Shown: positions 45,683-55,400 of the stretch, in pieces
Layout of the letters: every line of letters starts with the position of its first letter
How positions within the stretch are numbered: the stretch's first letter is position 1
Source: DATFNV01 sp035266225
GTDB lineage: Bacteria; Planctomycetota; Planctomycetia; Gemmatales; Gemmataceae
Length of the DNA stretch: 64,000 bases
Assembly (NCBI GenBank): GCA_035266225.1
Contig: DATFNV010000128.1
Span: forward strand, 1 to 64,000
Reading direction: 5' to 3'
Position numbers and translations under genes: made by a program
Notes under the pieces: generated by a model
Databases searched by the model: none
What the model was told of the DNA's origin: nothing
Seen by the model: the letters and a program-made list of their open reading frames with translations, nothing else

Positions 45683-46507
45683 TCACTCCTCCGCGAACAA
45701 ATAGCGCAGCAGCTGCTGGTGCCCCCGATACTCGGGGATGACCACGTCGGCCCCCGCCCGCACCAACCGCTCGCGCTTCCAGGCGTTGATGCCGCGGCGC
45801 TCGGCCTCGTCGCTGGCCACCGCCACCGCCACCCCGCCGGCACGCTTCACCTCCTCGATCTCAACAAAGCCGTCGCCGAAGCCCAGCAACTCCTCGCCGC
45901 GCAGCTGGTTGTCGCGCAAGATCTTCTCGATGATCATCTTCTTCGAGAAGCTCCGGTAATCGTCGAGCGCCCCGTAAACGTGTTCGCCGAAGTAGGGCGT
46001 CAGGTCGAGCAATTCGGCCTCCTGGCGGACGTAGTTCAGGTCGGTGCCGCTGGCGAGGTACAGCGCCATTCCCCGGCGGCGCAGCTCCTCCAGGAGGGCG
46101 TGACTGCCGGGGACGGTCCACTCTTGCGGCGCGGCGGTCCCGGAGCGCAGGGCCGCCAAGCGGCCCTCGATCCGCTGCATGAGCAGGTCGTGATAGCGGT
46201 GCTTGTACGCCAGCGGCTCCGGCGGGCTGCCACCGCGGCGGCGCACCTCGTCCGCCAGCTGCATCATCTGGTAGATGGTCTGCCGGCCGTTGAGGCGCAT
46301 GACGAAGTCCTCGACTACGGCGTGCAGTTCGGCGTCGCTTTCCTTCGTCCCCGTCTGGCGCAGCACCTCGACCATCATGGGGATCATGACCTGTGGCCAG
46401 CCCTCGCGGATTAGCGATAGGGTTCCGTCGAAATCGAACAGGACCGAGCGGAATCGGCCGCGCGGCAGGTTGGGGCTCAGGACTTCGATTTCATCGGTGA
46501 GGAACAT
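45683..46507 (-). CDS. HAD-superfamily hydrolase
   Basis: ATG 46507 is favoured over ATG 46519 because GGGGTGG precedes it; 274 residues. Motif I is LFDFDGTLS with the nucleophile and acid Asp at about residues 25 and 27. Motif II is LYLASGTD, motif III Lys lies in RSFSKKMII, and motif IV is GFGDGFVEIEEVKRAGG. A ~110-residue helical cap sits between motifs I and II. It is a cytosolic phosphatase-like enzyme, probably on a small metabolite, with unknown substrate. It is divergent from the YbaK gene. Confidence 0.85.
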   Translation of the reverse strand: MFLTDEIEVLSPNLPRGRFRSVLFDFDGTLSLIREGWPQVMIPMMVEVLRQTGTKESDAELHAVVEDFVMRLNGRQTIYQMMQLADEVRRRGGSPPEPLAYKHRYHDLLMQRIEGRLAALRSGTAAPQEWTVPGSHALLEELRRRGMALYLASGTDLNYVRQEAELLDLTPYFGEHVYGALDDYRSFSKKMIIEKILRDNQLRGEELLGFGDGFVEIEEVKRAGGVAVAVASDEAERRGINAWKRERLVRAGADVVIPEYRGHQQLLRYLFAEE

Positions 46508-46748
46508 GCGCCACCCCATGAGGTTTCGTTCAGTCGCGACCCGTGGCGAACTCCGCTCTGGATTTCTTATGAGTTGCGCCGCCTGGCCGTCGAGGCGTCC
46601 GCCAAATCTGCTATTACCCTCACCTTCGACACGGGTGGCAATGCCAGCGGGGCAAATTGGGCAAGATGCGTGTCATTCCGCGGGGGTTCCCGGTTATACT
46701 CCGACGAGTGCGAGTCCTCTCTGACCGCGGAACACGATGGAGAGTCGC

Positions 46749-47198
46749 ATGCGCGTCCCCGATTTCCTCGCAGAGCAGTCCGTCCCCTTCGAGACGCTGC
46801 TGCACCCGCCGGCCTTCACGGCGCAGAAGCGCGCCCGCTTCCTGCACCTGCCCGGCCGCGAGGTCGCCAAGGTGCTGCTGCTGCACGGGCCGGCCGGCTA
46901 CTTACTGGCCGTCCTCCCGGCGACGCATCACGTCGATCCCGAGCGGATCGCCCTGGCGCTAGGCGGACCGGTGCGCCTGGCCGACGATGGCGAGATTGCC
47001 CAGGTGTTCCGCGATTGCGAGTGGGGTGTGGTGCCGCCCTTCGGCACGCTGTATGGATTGCCGGTGCTGCTGGACGAGAGCATCACTCCCGACACCCTGA
47101 TGGTGTTTGAAACCACGACCCACGGCGAGGCGGTGCGCTTGCTCTGCCGCGACTTCGAGCGCCTGGAGCAGCCACGGCGGCTGTCGTTCGCCCGCTGA
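46749..47198 (+). CDS. YbaK/EbsC-type aminoacyl-tRNA deacylase domain protein
   Basis: ATG 46749 has GGAG six bases upstream and is preferred over 46737; 149 residues. The pattern FLAEQSVPFETLLHPPAFTA, VAKVLLLHGPAGYLLAVLPA, RLADDGEIAQVFRDCEWGVVPPFG matches the YbaK/ProX editing domain, including the conserved Lys in VAKVLL and the GxxPP(F/L)G loop. Such proteins hydrolyse mischarged tRNA. It stands alone, with no tRNA synthetase nearby. A half copy of hairpin family A begins a few bases after its stop. Confidence 0.88.
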   Translation: MRVPDFLAEQSVPFETLLHPPAFTAQKRARFLHLPGREVAKVLLLHGPAGYLLAVLPATHHVDPERIALALGGPVRLADDGEIAQVFRDCEWGVVPPFGTLYGLPVLLDESITPDTLMVFETTTHGEAVRLLCRDFERLEQPRRLSFAR

Positions 47199-47204
47199 CG
47201 TTCC

Positions 47205-47236
47205 TTCACCGGGGGGCTGACGCCCTCCCGCTCGCC
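47205..47236. repeat. Half copy of hairpin family A
   Basis: TTCACCGGGGGGCTGACGCC followed by CTCCCGCTCGCC matches the right arm of the 63265-63332 repeat almost exactly, without a left arm. It starts 6 bases after the YbaK stop, so single arms also occur. Confidence 0.55.
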
Positions 47237-47347
47237 GCCCCATTTCCCGGAACCCCTTCCCACCCCTGGGGTTTGAAGCATAGACTTACATCGCCCACCC
47301 CCCCTCGTCCGTCGGTCGCCCGAACCGCTCCCCAAGGAGCAGCCATC

Positions 47348-49048
47348 ATGCTTCCCACCGCGCCACCCTTGCGCTGCGCCGCTCGCTGTCTGCTGGCCGT
47401 CGCGATTCTTCTCCTGGCCGGCGCCGCCGTCGAGGCCGGCCCCAACGACAAGAAGACCGCCAAGAAGCCGGCACCGGGGCCCCGCACTGCCATCCTTAAC
47501 ATCGATGCCTGGACGAGCGTTCCGGTCGAGCCCGTCAAGTCCTCCGAGATCGATGCCCTGGTCCTGAAGGAGTTGAAGGCGACCGGCGTCACGCCGGCCC
47601 CGCGGACTACCGGCGAGCAGTTCCTTCGCCGTGTCACTCTCGACCTGACCGGTGAGCTGCCGCTGCCCGCCGACGTGAGCGAGTTCGTCGCCGACAAAGA
47701 CACGAACAAGCGGGCCAAGCTGATCGACAAGCTCCTGGCGAGTGACGAGTTCGCCCGGCACTGGTCCCGCTACTGGAGCGAGGTCATCACCAGCAAGCTC
47801 AGCGACCGGCGCGGCATCGCCCTGTCACGCTCGTTCGAGGCGTGGATGAGCGAGCAGCTGAAGAAGGACCGCAGCTGGGGCGAGATCGCCCGCGCCATGA
47901 TCACCGCCACCGGCGAATGCCACTTCGACGACGACGGCAAGAACGGCGCCCTGTTCCTCATCCTGTCGCGCCAGGGGGCCGACGCCGCCAACGAGCGCGC
48001 CGCCGAGGTCTCGCGCCTGTTCCTGGGCATCCAGATCCAGTGCGCCCAGTGCCACGACCACCCCAGCGACGTGTGGAAGCGCGAGCAGTTCCACGAGCTG
48101 GCCGGCTACTTCGCCCGCACCCGGGAACGACCGGCGCGGGACGGCATGCGCCTGGTCGGCTTCGAGCTGGTTTCCGCCCCGCGCGGCGAACATCAGATGC
48201 CGAGCAAGGAAGACCCGCGAAAGGGCACGATCACCAACCCGCGCTTCCTCGACGGCCGGGCGCCGAAGGAAGGGCTCGGGGACGTCGAGCGACGCCGGGC
48301 GCTGGCGTCGGCCGTGGTGGCCAAGGAGAACTACTGGTTCGCGGGCGCTTACGTCAACCGCGTCTGGGGCGAGCTGATGGGCCAATCGTTCTACACGCCG
48401 GTCGATGACCTGGGGCCGAAGAAGGAGGCCGTCTTCCCCGCGGTGCTGACGCGCCTGGCCGCCGCCTTCCGCGCCACCGACTACGACGTGAAGGGGATGT
48501 TCCGCACCATCACGAACAGCGAAACCTACCAGCGGCAGATCCGCCTGGGCGAATCGACCGACGAGCACCTGCACTTCGCGGCCGCCTACCCGACGCGGCT
48601 GCGCGCCGACGTCCTGTGGGATTCGCTCACCACGGTCCTTGGGACGATGGCCCCGGCCGCGGGCCCCCGGCCGAACCCGGGGCCGTTCGCCCCGCGCGCC
48701 TTCGGCCTGGAAGGGCTCTTCAAGGACGAGTTTGACTTCGACCCCTCGGCCAGGGCCGACGAGGTCGAGAGCAGCATCCCGCAGGCCCTGCTGATGATGA
48801 ACAACCCGGCCATCAACCAGAAGATTCAGGCGCGCGGCACCAACCTGCTCGGCCGAATCCTCACCGCGTACCCGGACGACGACGACGCCCTGCGCATGGT
48901 CTACCTGCGGGCGCTGGCGCGCAAGCCGACCGACCGCGAGATGGACCGATGCCGCACCTACGTCAAGAAGGCCGGCAGCCGCGCCGAGGCGTTCGAGGAT
49001 ATCCTTTGGGCGCTGCTCAACTCGACGGAGTTCCAGACGAAGCGCTGA
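47348..49048 (+). CDS. Secreted DUF1549/DUF1553 protein without cytochrome domain
   Basis: ATG 47348 follows AAGGAG and begins a signal peptide (hydrophobic residues ~11-26). The 566-residue protein has DUF1549 (QFLRRVTLDLTGELPLPADV, residues ~90-110; QIQCAQCHDHPSDVWKREQF near 230) and DUF1553 (NRVWGELMGQSFYTPVDDLG, then the helical tail with SIPQALLMMNNPAI). The CAQCH motif could bind heme or metal. It lacks the BIG2 and extra cytochrome regions of the related protein at 6093. A DUF1501 gene follows 79 bp downstream, the usual genomic pairing. Confidence 0.9.
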   Translation: MLPTAPPLRCAARCLLAVAILLLAGAAVEAGPNDKKTAKKPAPGPRTAILNIDAWTSVPVEPVKSSEIDALVLKELKATGVTPAPRTTGEQFLRRVTLDLTGELPLPADVSEFVADKDTNKRAKLIDKLLASDEFARHWSRYWSEVITSKLSDRRGIALSRSFEAWMSEQLKKDRSWGEIARAMITATGECHFDDDGKNGALFLILSRQGADAANERAAEVSRLFLGIQIQCAQCHDHPSDVWKREQFHELAGYFARTRERPARDGMRLVGFELVSAPRGEHQMPSKEDPRKGTITNPRFLDGRAPKEGLGDVERRRALASAVVAKENYWFAGAYVNRVWGELMGQSFYTPVDDLGPKKEAVFPAVLTRLAAAFRATDYDVKGMFRTITNSETYQRQIRLGESTDEHLHFAAAYPTRLRADVLWDSLTTVLGTMAPAAGPRPNPGPFAPRAFGLEGLFKDEFDFDPSARADEVESSIPQALLMMNNPAINQKIQARGTNLLGRILTAYPDDDDALRMVYLRALARKPTDREMDRCRTYVKKAGSRAEAFEDILWALLNSTEFQTKR

Positions 49049-49051
49049 TCT

Positions 49052-49101
49052 AACGATTTATCGTTTCGCGCTGGCACTCCAGCGCGAAACGATAAATCGT
49101 T
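49052..49101. repeat. Perfect 23-bp-arm hairpin between DUF1549 and DUF1501 genes
   Basis: Arms 49052-49074 and 49079-49101 pair without error around CACT, with the GTTTCGCGCTGG core shared with 8644-8687. A third half copy (GAGCGCGAAACGATGG) follows at 49102-49118. It lies within an otherwise co-directional pair and might attenuate the downstream gene. Confidence 0.65.
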
Positions 49102-49127
49102 CGAGCGCGAAACGATGGAGATCATCC

Positions 49128-50426
49128 ATGACCCTGCAATCCCTCATGCACGTTCAGACCAGCGGCGCCGGCGTCGTCAGCCGTCGCGGCTTCCTCCGTC
49201 GCCTGGCCGTGGGTGCCGCGGCGGGCCTCGGCGTCCTCGGCTGGAAGGACGCCGTCGCGCTTCACGCCGGCGAGCTGCGCAAGAAAGGGATGGCCTGTAT
49301 CCTTCTCTTCATGCGCGGCGGGCCGAGCCAGCTCGAGACGTTCGACCCCAAGCCCGGCCAGGAACACGGCGGACCGACCAGGGCCATTCCGACCGCGGTC
49401 AACGGCATCCAGGTCGCCGAGGGCTGGGCACACACCGCCGAGACGATGAAGGAGATCGCCCTGGTCCGGTCACTGACCAATCGAGAGGGCGAGCACCAGC
49501 GTGCCGCCTACCAGCTGCACACCGGCTACGTCCCGCTCGCCAGCATCAAGCACCCGAGCCTCGGCAGCATCGTCGCTTCGGAAATCGCGCCGCAGGAGTT
49601 CGACCTGCCGCACTTCGTCAGCGTCGGCAACCGCCTGACGACGATCGGCAGCGGCTTCCTCGGCATGCACTACGCCCCGTTCATCATCCCGAGCCCGACG
49701 CAGATGCCGACCAATGTCGAGTTGCCCGGGGGGGTCAGCGACAAGCGCTTCACGCGCCGCCTCGACTTGCTGAAGGACTTGGAGAAGGACTTCGCCGAGG
49801 CCGGCGGGGCGCCGCGCGTCGAGGAGCACCGGGCGGTTTACGAGAGCGCCTCGCAGATGGTCCTCAGCCCGCGCCTCAAGACGTTCGACGTGAGCCAGGA
49901 GAAGGACGCCGTCCGCGACCGCTACGGCCGCACGCCATTCGGGCAGGGCTGCCTGCTGGCCCGGCGCCTGGTCGAGACGGGCGTCACCTTCGTCGAGGTG
50001 GAGTCCAACGGCTGGGATACGCACCAGGACAACTTCACCCGCGTCAAGTCGCTGGCCGACGGCGTGGACCCGGCCCTGGCGGCGCTGGTCGGCGACCTGA
50101 AGGAACGCGGCCTGCTGGAGCGGACACTGGTGATCTGGATGGGAGAATTCGGGCGCACGCCGAAGATCAACCCGAACACCGGCCGCGATCACTACCCGCG
50201 GGCGTTCAGCGTCGCCCTCGCCGGCGGCGGTATCAAGGGCGGGCAGGTCGTCGGCAGGACCAGCGACGACGGCAGCGACGTGAAGGAGCGCCCGGTCACG
50301 GTGGCCGACCTGTTCTGCACCTTCTGCCATGCGCTGAAGATCAACCCGCGCAAGGAGAACATCGGCACCCTGGGGCGTCCCATCAAGTTGGTGGACGGCG
50401 GCGCGCCGGTGAAGGAGCTGTTCTGA
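49128..50426 (+). CDS. DUF1501 family protein, Tat-exported
   Basis: ATG 49128 opens 432 residues. The twin-arginine signal SRRGFLRRLAVGAAAGLGVL lies at ~18-38. Family hallmarks follow: LLFMRGGPSQLETFDPKPG, WAHTAETMKEIALVRSLTNR, VRDRYGRTPFGQGCLLARRL, NGWDTHQDN, VIWMGEFGRTPKIN, NTGRDHYPRAFSVALAGGGI. Fold predicted to be alkaline-phosphatase-like; activity unproven. It is paired with the DUF1549/DUF1553 gene upstream, and a family B hairpin separates it from the convergent SPFH operon. Confidence 0.9.
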   Translation: MTLQSLMHVQTSGAGVVSRRGFLRRLAVGAAAGLGVLGWKDAVALHAGELRKKGMACILLFMRGGPSQLETFDPKPGQEHGGPTRAIPTAVNGIQVAEGWAHTAETMKEIALVRSLTNREGEHQRAAYQLHTGYVPLASIKHPSLGSIVASEIAPQEFDLPHFVSVGNRLTTIGSGFLGMHYAPFIIPSPTQMPTNVELPGGVSDKRFTRRLDLLKDLEKDFAEAGGAPRVEEHRAVYESASQMVLSPRLKTFDVSQEKDAVRDRYGRTPFGQGCLLARRLVETGVTFVEVESNGWDTHQDNFTRVKSLADGVDPALAALVGDLKERGLLERTLVIWMGEFGRTPKINPNTGRDHYPRAFSVALAGGGIKGGQVVGRTSDDGSDVKERPVTVADLFCTFCHALKINPRKENIGTLGRPIKLVDGGAPVKELF

Positions 50427-50432
50427 CCGATG

Positions 50433-50473
50433 GCCGCTTGCGGCTTCGCAGGGCATGCGAAGCCGCAAGCGGC
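50433..50473. terminator. Family B hairpin between convergent genes
   Basis: Perfect 18-base arms (50433-50450, 50456-50473) with a 5-base loop sit exactly between the DUF1501 stop (50426) and the SPFH gene stop (codon 50473-50475). Confidence 0.8.
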
Positions 50474-51420
50474 TACTTCTTCTTCGGCGGCGTCACGATG
50501 GTGATGTCGAGTCCGTCCGGCCCGAGGTGATGGTCGAGCAGATCGACGCGGCCGCCCTCGCTCATCTTCGCGAACAGCTTGCCCATTTCGTCCCACCAGA
50601 TCGCCGCCAGCGCGTCGGGGTTGGTGCGCTTCATCTCCTGGTACTGCTTCCGTCGGCGCTCGAAGCGGTCGGCCTCCGCGCGGGCCAACAGCGTCTGCTC
50701 CTTGGCGTAGGCGGCCGCCAGTTGCTCCAACCGGAACTCCTCCGCCTCGGCCGCGCTGCGGGCGCGCCCCGACTCCTGCTCGGCGTTGTACAGGCGCGTG
50801 CGAATCTCGGTCTGCGCCTGCGTCACCTGGTCGAAGGCCGCCTTGACCTGCGGCGGCGGCAGCAGGATCGTGACGCTGGCGTCGTTGAGGATCGAGATGC
50901 CGAGGTGGTACTCCTCCAGCCGCCGCGGCGCCTCCTCGGCCACCCAGCGCGGCAGATCGACCTTGCCGCGCAGCAGCACGTCGTCAACCGTCCGCCCCGC
51001 CACCCACTCGCCCATCACCGTCTCGGTCACGCGCGCGACCAACCCGTCCACCTCGCCGGCGTGGACGACGTAATCGGCCAGGCCGTCGTGCCGCACCGCG
51101 TAGTTGACGACCACCTGCAAGTTGACCAGGTTGTGATCGCCCGTGAGGAACTGCCCGGGGGGCGTCGTCAGCGTGTCCTCGTCGGCGTCGGGCTGGTAGC
51201 CGACCTCGACTCGGCGCACCTCATCGACGCGGACGCGGTCCACGCGGTCCATGCCCCACGGCAGGCCGACCCACAGACCCGGCCCCGGCTGGTAATCGAG
51301 CACGCGGCCGAAGCGGCGCACCACGGCCCGCTCGTCGGAGCGCACCTGGGTCACGCCGGTGAGGAGGTAGGCCCCCAGCAACAGCAGCAGCACGGCGACA
51401 AGCACTCGGCGCGGGGTCAT
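50473..51420 (-). CDS. SPFH/band-7 protein, HflK-like
   Basis: ATG 51420 overlaps the upstream stop as ATGA; 315 residues. One N-terminal membrane helix (~5-22) is followed by the SPFH domain: VRSDERAVVRRFGRVLDYQP, GPGLWVGLPWGMDRVDRV, FLTGDHNLVNLQVVVNYAV. A long Ala/Glu/Arg-rich coiled coil (~210-285) follows. In HflK/HflC these proteins build a cage around the FtsH protease in the membrane. No ftsH gene is in the window. It is third in an operon after an ATPase-HflK fusion and an HflC-like protein. Confidence 0.88.
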   Translation of the reverse strand: MTPRRVLVAVLLLLLGAYLLTGVTQVRSDERAVVRRFGRVLDYQPGPGLWVGLPWGMDRVDRVRVDEVRRVEVGYQPDADEDTLTTPPGQFLTGDHNLVNLQVVVNYAVRHDGLADYVVHAGEVDGLVARVTETVMGEWVAGRTVDDVLLRGKVDLPRWVAEEAPRRLEEYHLGISILNDASVTILLPPPQVKAAFDQVTQAQTEIRTRLYNAEQESGRARSAAEAEEFRLEQLAAAYAKEQTLLARAEADRFERRRKQYQEMKRTNPDALAAIWWDEMGKLFAKMSEGGRVDLLDHHLGPDGLDITIVTPPKKK

Positions 51421-52439
51421 TGGCCGTCCCCCTTCGGCTTCGCGGCCGGCTTGCCGGATCCTTCCGCGATCGGCCTGGGCGGACTACCGGGCTTCGGCGG
51501 CTGGAAGAACAGGTCGAACAGCTCGCGGTGTGCCGACAGGAGCAGCACCGTCTTGTTGTCGCCGAGGATGCGCTGGTACTCCTCCAGCTTCTTGAGGAAG
51601 GCGTAGAACTGCGGGTCCCGGGCGTAGGCCTGGTTGCGGACGTCGTCGGCCTCGGCGTCGGCCTGGCCCCGGACGCGCTGCTCGTCGGCGCGGGCCAGGG
51701 CCAACTTCTCGCGCACCTCGCGCTCGGCCGCGCTCTTGATGTCCTCGGCCTGCCGGGCGCCTTCACTCTGGTACTCGGCCACCTTCTTGTTGCGCTCGCT
51801 GCGGATGCGCTCGAAGATGGCTTCGCGCACGGCCGGCGGGTGGTTCGAGCGCCGCAGACGCACGTCCACCAGTTTGATGCCGTAGTCCGACAGCGCTCGC
51901 CCCTCCAGTCCGCTGGCCGTGCCCGTGGCCCCGCGCATCAGTCGCTCTTGCAACCGCTTGCGGTTCTCGTCCACCTTGCCCGCCTTGACGCTGATGAGGT
52001 CGTCCAGTTCCATCTCGCCGAGGGCCGCCCCCAACTCGCCGCTGATGCGGCCGCTGAGGACCGTGCGCGCCCGTTCCGGCGTGCCGACGGTCCGGATGAA
52101 CCGGTCCACCCCCTCCTTGCCGGCGATGCGCCAGCACACGTAGGCATCGACGGTGAGCGTCTTGTCGATGGTCTTGCCGCGCGGGTCGTGCGTCAGCAAC
52201 TCGGCCCCCGGCAGGTCGAAGTACTGCAAGCGGCGGTCGAGTCGCTGGACCGATTGGATGGGCGAGGGCCACTTGAAGTGCAGGCCGGCCTCGTCGGCGT
52301 TCTCGCCGTCGAAGGTCGCCACCGGCCGGCCGAACTGCGTCAGGTAGACGAACTCGGTGCGATCGACGGTGAACAGCGACGTGCGCGCCAGCCAGGCCGC
52401 CAGCGCCAGGCCGACGATCACAAAGAGATATTTGCGCAT
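51417..52439 (-). CDS. SPFH/band-7 protein, HflC-like
   Basis: ATG 52439, 340 residues. An N-terminal membrane helix (~4-20) precedes the SPFH domain with FTVDRTEFVYLTQFGRPVAT, GLHFKWPSPIQSVQRLDRRL, TVDAYVCWRIA and ALSDYGIKLVDVRLRRSNHP, then a conserved basic coiled coil RSERNKKVAEYQSEGARQAE. These features match HflC. The Pro/Lys-rich tail is extra. It is translationally coupled (4-bp overlap) to the HflK-like gene downstream and lies 48 bp after the ATPase-HflK fusion gene. Confidence 0.9.
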   Translation of the reverse strand: MRKYLFVIVGLALAAWLARTSLFTVDRTEFVYLTQFGRPVATFDGENADEAGLHFKWPSPIQSVQRLDRRLQYFDLPGAELLTHDPRGKTIDKTLTVDAYVCWRIAGKEGVDRFIRTVGTPERARTVLSGRISGELGAALGEMELDDLISVKAGKVDENRKRLQERLMRGATGTASGLEGRALSDYGIKLVDVRLRRSNHPPAVREAIFERIRSERNKKVAEYQSEGARQAEDIKSAAEREVREKLALARADEQRVRGQADAEADDVRNQAYARDPQFYAFLKKLEEYQRILGDNKTVLLLSAHRELFDLFFQPPKPGSPPRPIAEGSGKPAAKPKGDGQ

Positions 52440-52487
52440 GAAAATGTTTCCCGTGTAGCGGCCGCTCGCAGAGCGGCGCGTTCGTCG

Positions 52488-55400
52488 TCACGGCCCTTCG
52501 CCGGGCCCTTCGCGCCCCGAGCGCGGCGCCAGCATGGGCACCGGCACGCGGAACTGCTCCGGGTCCAGCAGCAGCAGGTTGCGCCGCCCGGGTACCTTGT
52601 CCGCGTCGATGATCATCTTCTCGCGCCCGGCCAGGGCCCGCCCGAGCGCCGTCCAGAACAGGCGGAAGTCGTTCAGCACCGGCTGCAGCGCCAGCAGCTC
52701 CTCGCGCCGCTGCCGGTACGCCTCGCAGGCGGCCGCCGGCGCCTTCCCCCCTCGAATCTGCCCGATCGCGTCCAGGGCGAGGAGCCATTCGGTTTCGCGG
52801 CTCAGCTCGTTGCGGGCGCTTTCGCGCGCCAGGAAGACGTCGCGGCCGGCCTCCGCGGCGGACACCTTTTCGGCCCGCGCCGCCTGGGCCTGGCGCACGA
52901 CCCGCAGGGCCAGCGACACCGCCTCGGCCAACGACAGGTCGAGCCGGCCACCGTCCTTCTCCGCCTGGGCCAGCAGCTGCTCCGACTGGGCCATCGAACG
53001 CGGGTTGTACAGGACGTCGGCCCGGGCCTGGTTGACGCGTCGGTCGCGCGCCTCCATCGCGCGGGTGACCTCGTAGTAGGCCGGCACCACTTCCTGCGGC
53101 GGGTGCAGGTCGTGCAGGGCCAGGCCGTCCAGGCGGATGCCGAGGCCATCGCGCCCGTGCTGCCGGCAGCGCTCGTCGAGGCGCGTCAGCACGTCCTTGG
53201 CCAGGGTGGCCCGCTCGCTGGTCAGCAGTTCGTGGAACGGCCGGCCGGCGACGACCTCGCGCAGCACTGACTCGGCGTCCGAGCGCAGGATCGCCTCGGG
53301 GTCGCCGACCTCGAACAGGTAGACGCGCGGTTTCTCGATGCTGTAGCGGATCGTCGCCAGCACCTCGACGAGGTTGCCGTCGCCGGTAATCATCACCGCC
53401 TCGTCGGGGAGGCGGCGCAGCCCATCGCCGCCGTGCGGGCTCGACCACGCCAGCGCCGCCGGCGGACCGCCGGCCTTGGGGTCGCTGCGGAAGCCGATCT
53501 CGACACCGCGCACCTCCTCCGGACGGACGCGCGTGACTTGCTCGACCGGCCACGGCCAGCGCCAGTACAGCCCTGGCCCCAGGTCGTCGTCCAGCGGCCG
53601 GCCAAAGCGGCGCACGACGGCCACCTCGCCCGCCTCGACCTGGGTCAGCCCGCTCAGCGCGTAGCCCGCCGCGGCCAGCAGGATCAGCACCGCCGTCAGC
53701 GCCTTCCAGCGGTGCCCCAGCCAGTGCAGCAACTCGTGGGCGTCGAGGGAATGTTCGGCCCAGGCGTTGAGGCGCTCGAAGCCGGCGCGCCAGCGCTGCC
53801 AGGTGGGACTCGTGGCGGCGCGCTCGAAGCCGAGCAGGCGCATGGCGTTGAGCAGCACCGCCAGCGATCCGAGTTGGTGGTAGATCACCGCGGCGACGGG
53901 GCCTTCCGAGTACCACGCCGCCGGGGCCAGGAGCGGCCACAACCACGCCGTGATGAGGATGCCGAGCGCGTTGACGCCGAAGGCGAAGATGAGGATGTTC
54001 TGGCGGATGATGCGGACCGTCTCGCGCGACAGGCGCACCAGCAGCGGCAGATGACGCAGCGGATCGCCCATGAAGACGACGTCGCCGGCCTCGGCCGCCA
54101 CATCGGTGCCGCTGATGGCCAGGCCGACGTCGGCGCCCGCCAGCGCCGGCGCGTCGTTGATGCCGTCGCCGACCATCGCCACGCGCCGCCCCTGCCGCCG
54201 CTTCGCCGCAATCACCTCCGCCTTCTGCTGCGGCAGCAACTCCGCGTGGACCTCGGCGATTCCCAGCGCTTCCGCAACGACCTGCGCCGCCGGGGTCCGG
54301 TCGCCGGTCAGCAAGGCGATGTCGCTGATGCCGAGGGCGCGCAGCTCCTCGACGACGACTTTCGCTTCCGGCCGCACCCGGTCGCGCGCCCCGATGGCAC
54401 CGAGGACCACGCCGGATCGCGCCACCAGCAGCGCCGTCTGACCGCTGGCGTCCAGTTGTGCCAGCACCGCCTCCGCTTCCGCCGGCAGTGCGATTCCCTG
54501 CTCCTGGAGCAGCCGCGGCGTGCCGACGACGAGCGTGTCCCCCCCGGCCCTGGCGACGACGCCGGCGCCTGGATGCGCGAGGAAGTCCTCGACCGGCGGC
54601 GGCGCCCAGTCGAGCGCCGCCGCCTGCCGCACGATCAATCGGCCCAGGACGTGCTCGCTGCGCTGCTCCGCCGTGGCGGCGGCCCGCAGCACCTCCTGGG
54701 CGCTGGCGCCGTTCAGCCCGATCACGTCGCCCAGCTGCAGCCGGCCCTCAGTCAGGGTGCCCGTCTTGTCGAAGGCGAAGGCATCGACCCGCGCCAGCCG
54801 TTCCAGCGCCGAGCCGCCCTTGATGAGGATGCCGGTGCCCGCCAGCCGGCCCAGCGCCGCAATGACCGCCGCGGGCGTCGCCAGGATGAGCGCACACGGA
54901 CAGGCCACGACCAGCACCGACAGCGTCGGGTAGACCGCCAGCCGGGCCGCGTCGCCCCAGCCGAGGCGCACTCCTTCGGCCGACCGGAACAGCGTGGTGC
55001 CGTGGTAGACCAGCGCAACCAGGAACGTCAGCGCGGCCAGGCCGAGGACGACCGGCAGGAAGTAGCGGGCCAGGCGGTCGGCGGTGCGCTCGAGCGGGGC
55101 CTTGTCCTTGAGGGCGCGGGCGGTCAGCTCGATGACGCGGCCGGCGACGGTCTGCTCGCCGACGCGCCGCGCCTCGACGGTCAGGGCGCCGAACTGGTTG
55201 AGGGCGCCGGCCAGCACCTCGTCGCCAGGCCCCTTATCGACCGGCATCGTCTCGCCGGTCAGGGCGCTGACGTCGAGGGCTGAGCGGCCATCGACGACGA
55301 CGCCATCGACGGGCATGCGGGCGCCCGGCTTGACGACGACCTTGTCGCCGACCTTGACCTCGTTGGTGAGGACGCGCACCTCCTGGCCGTCGCGCAGCAG

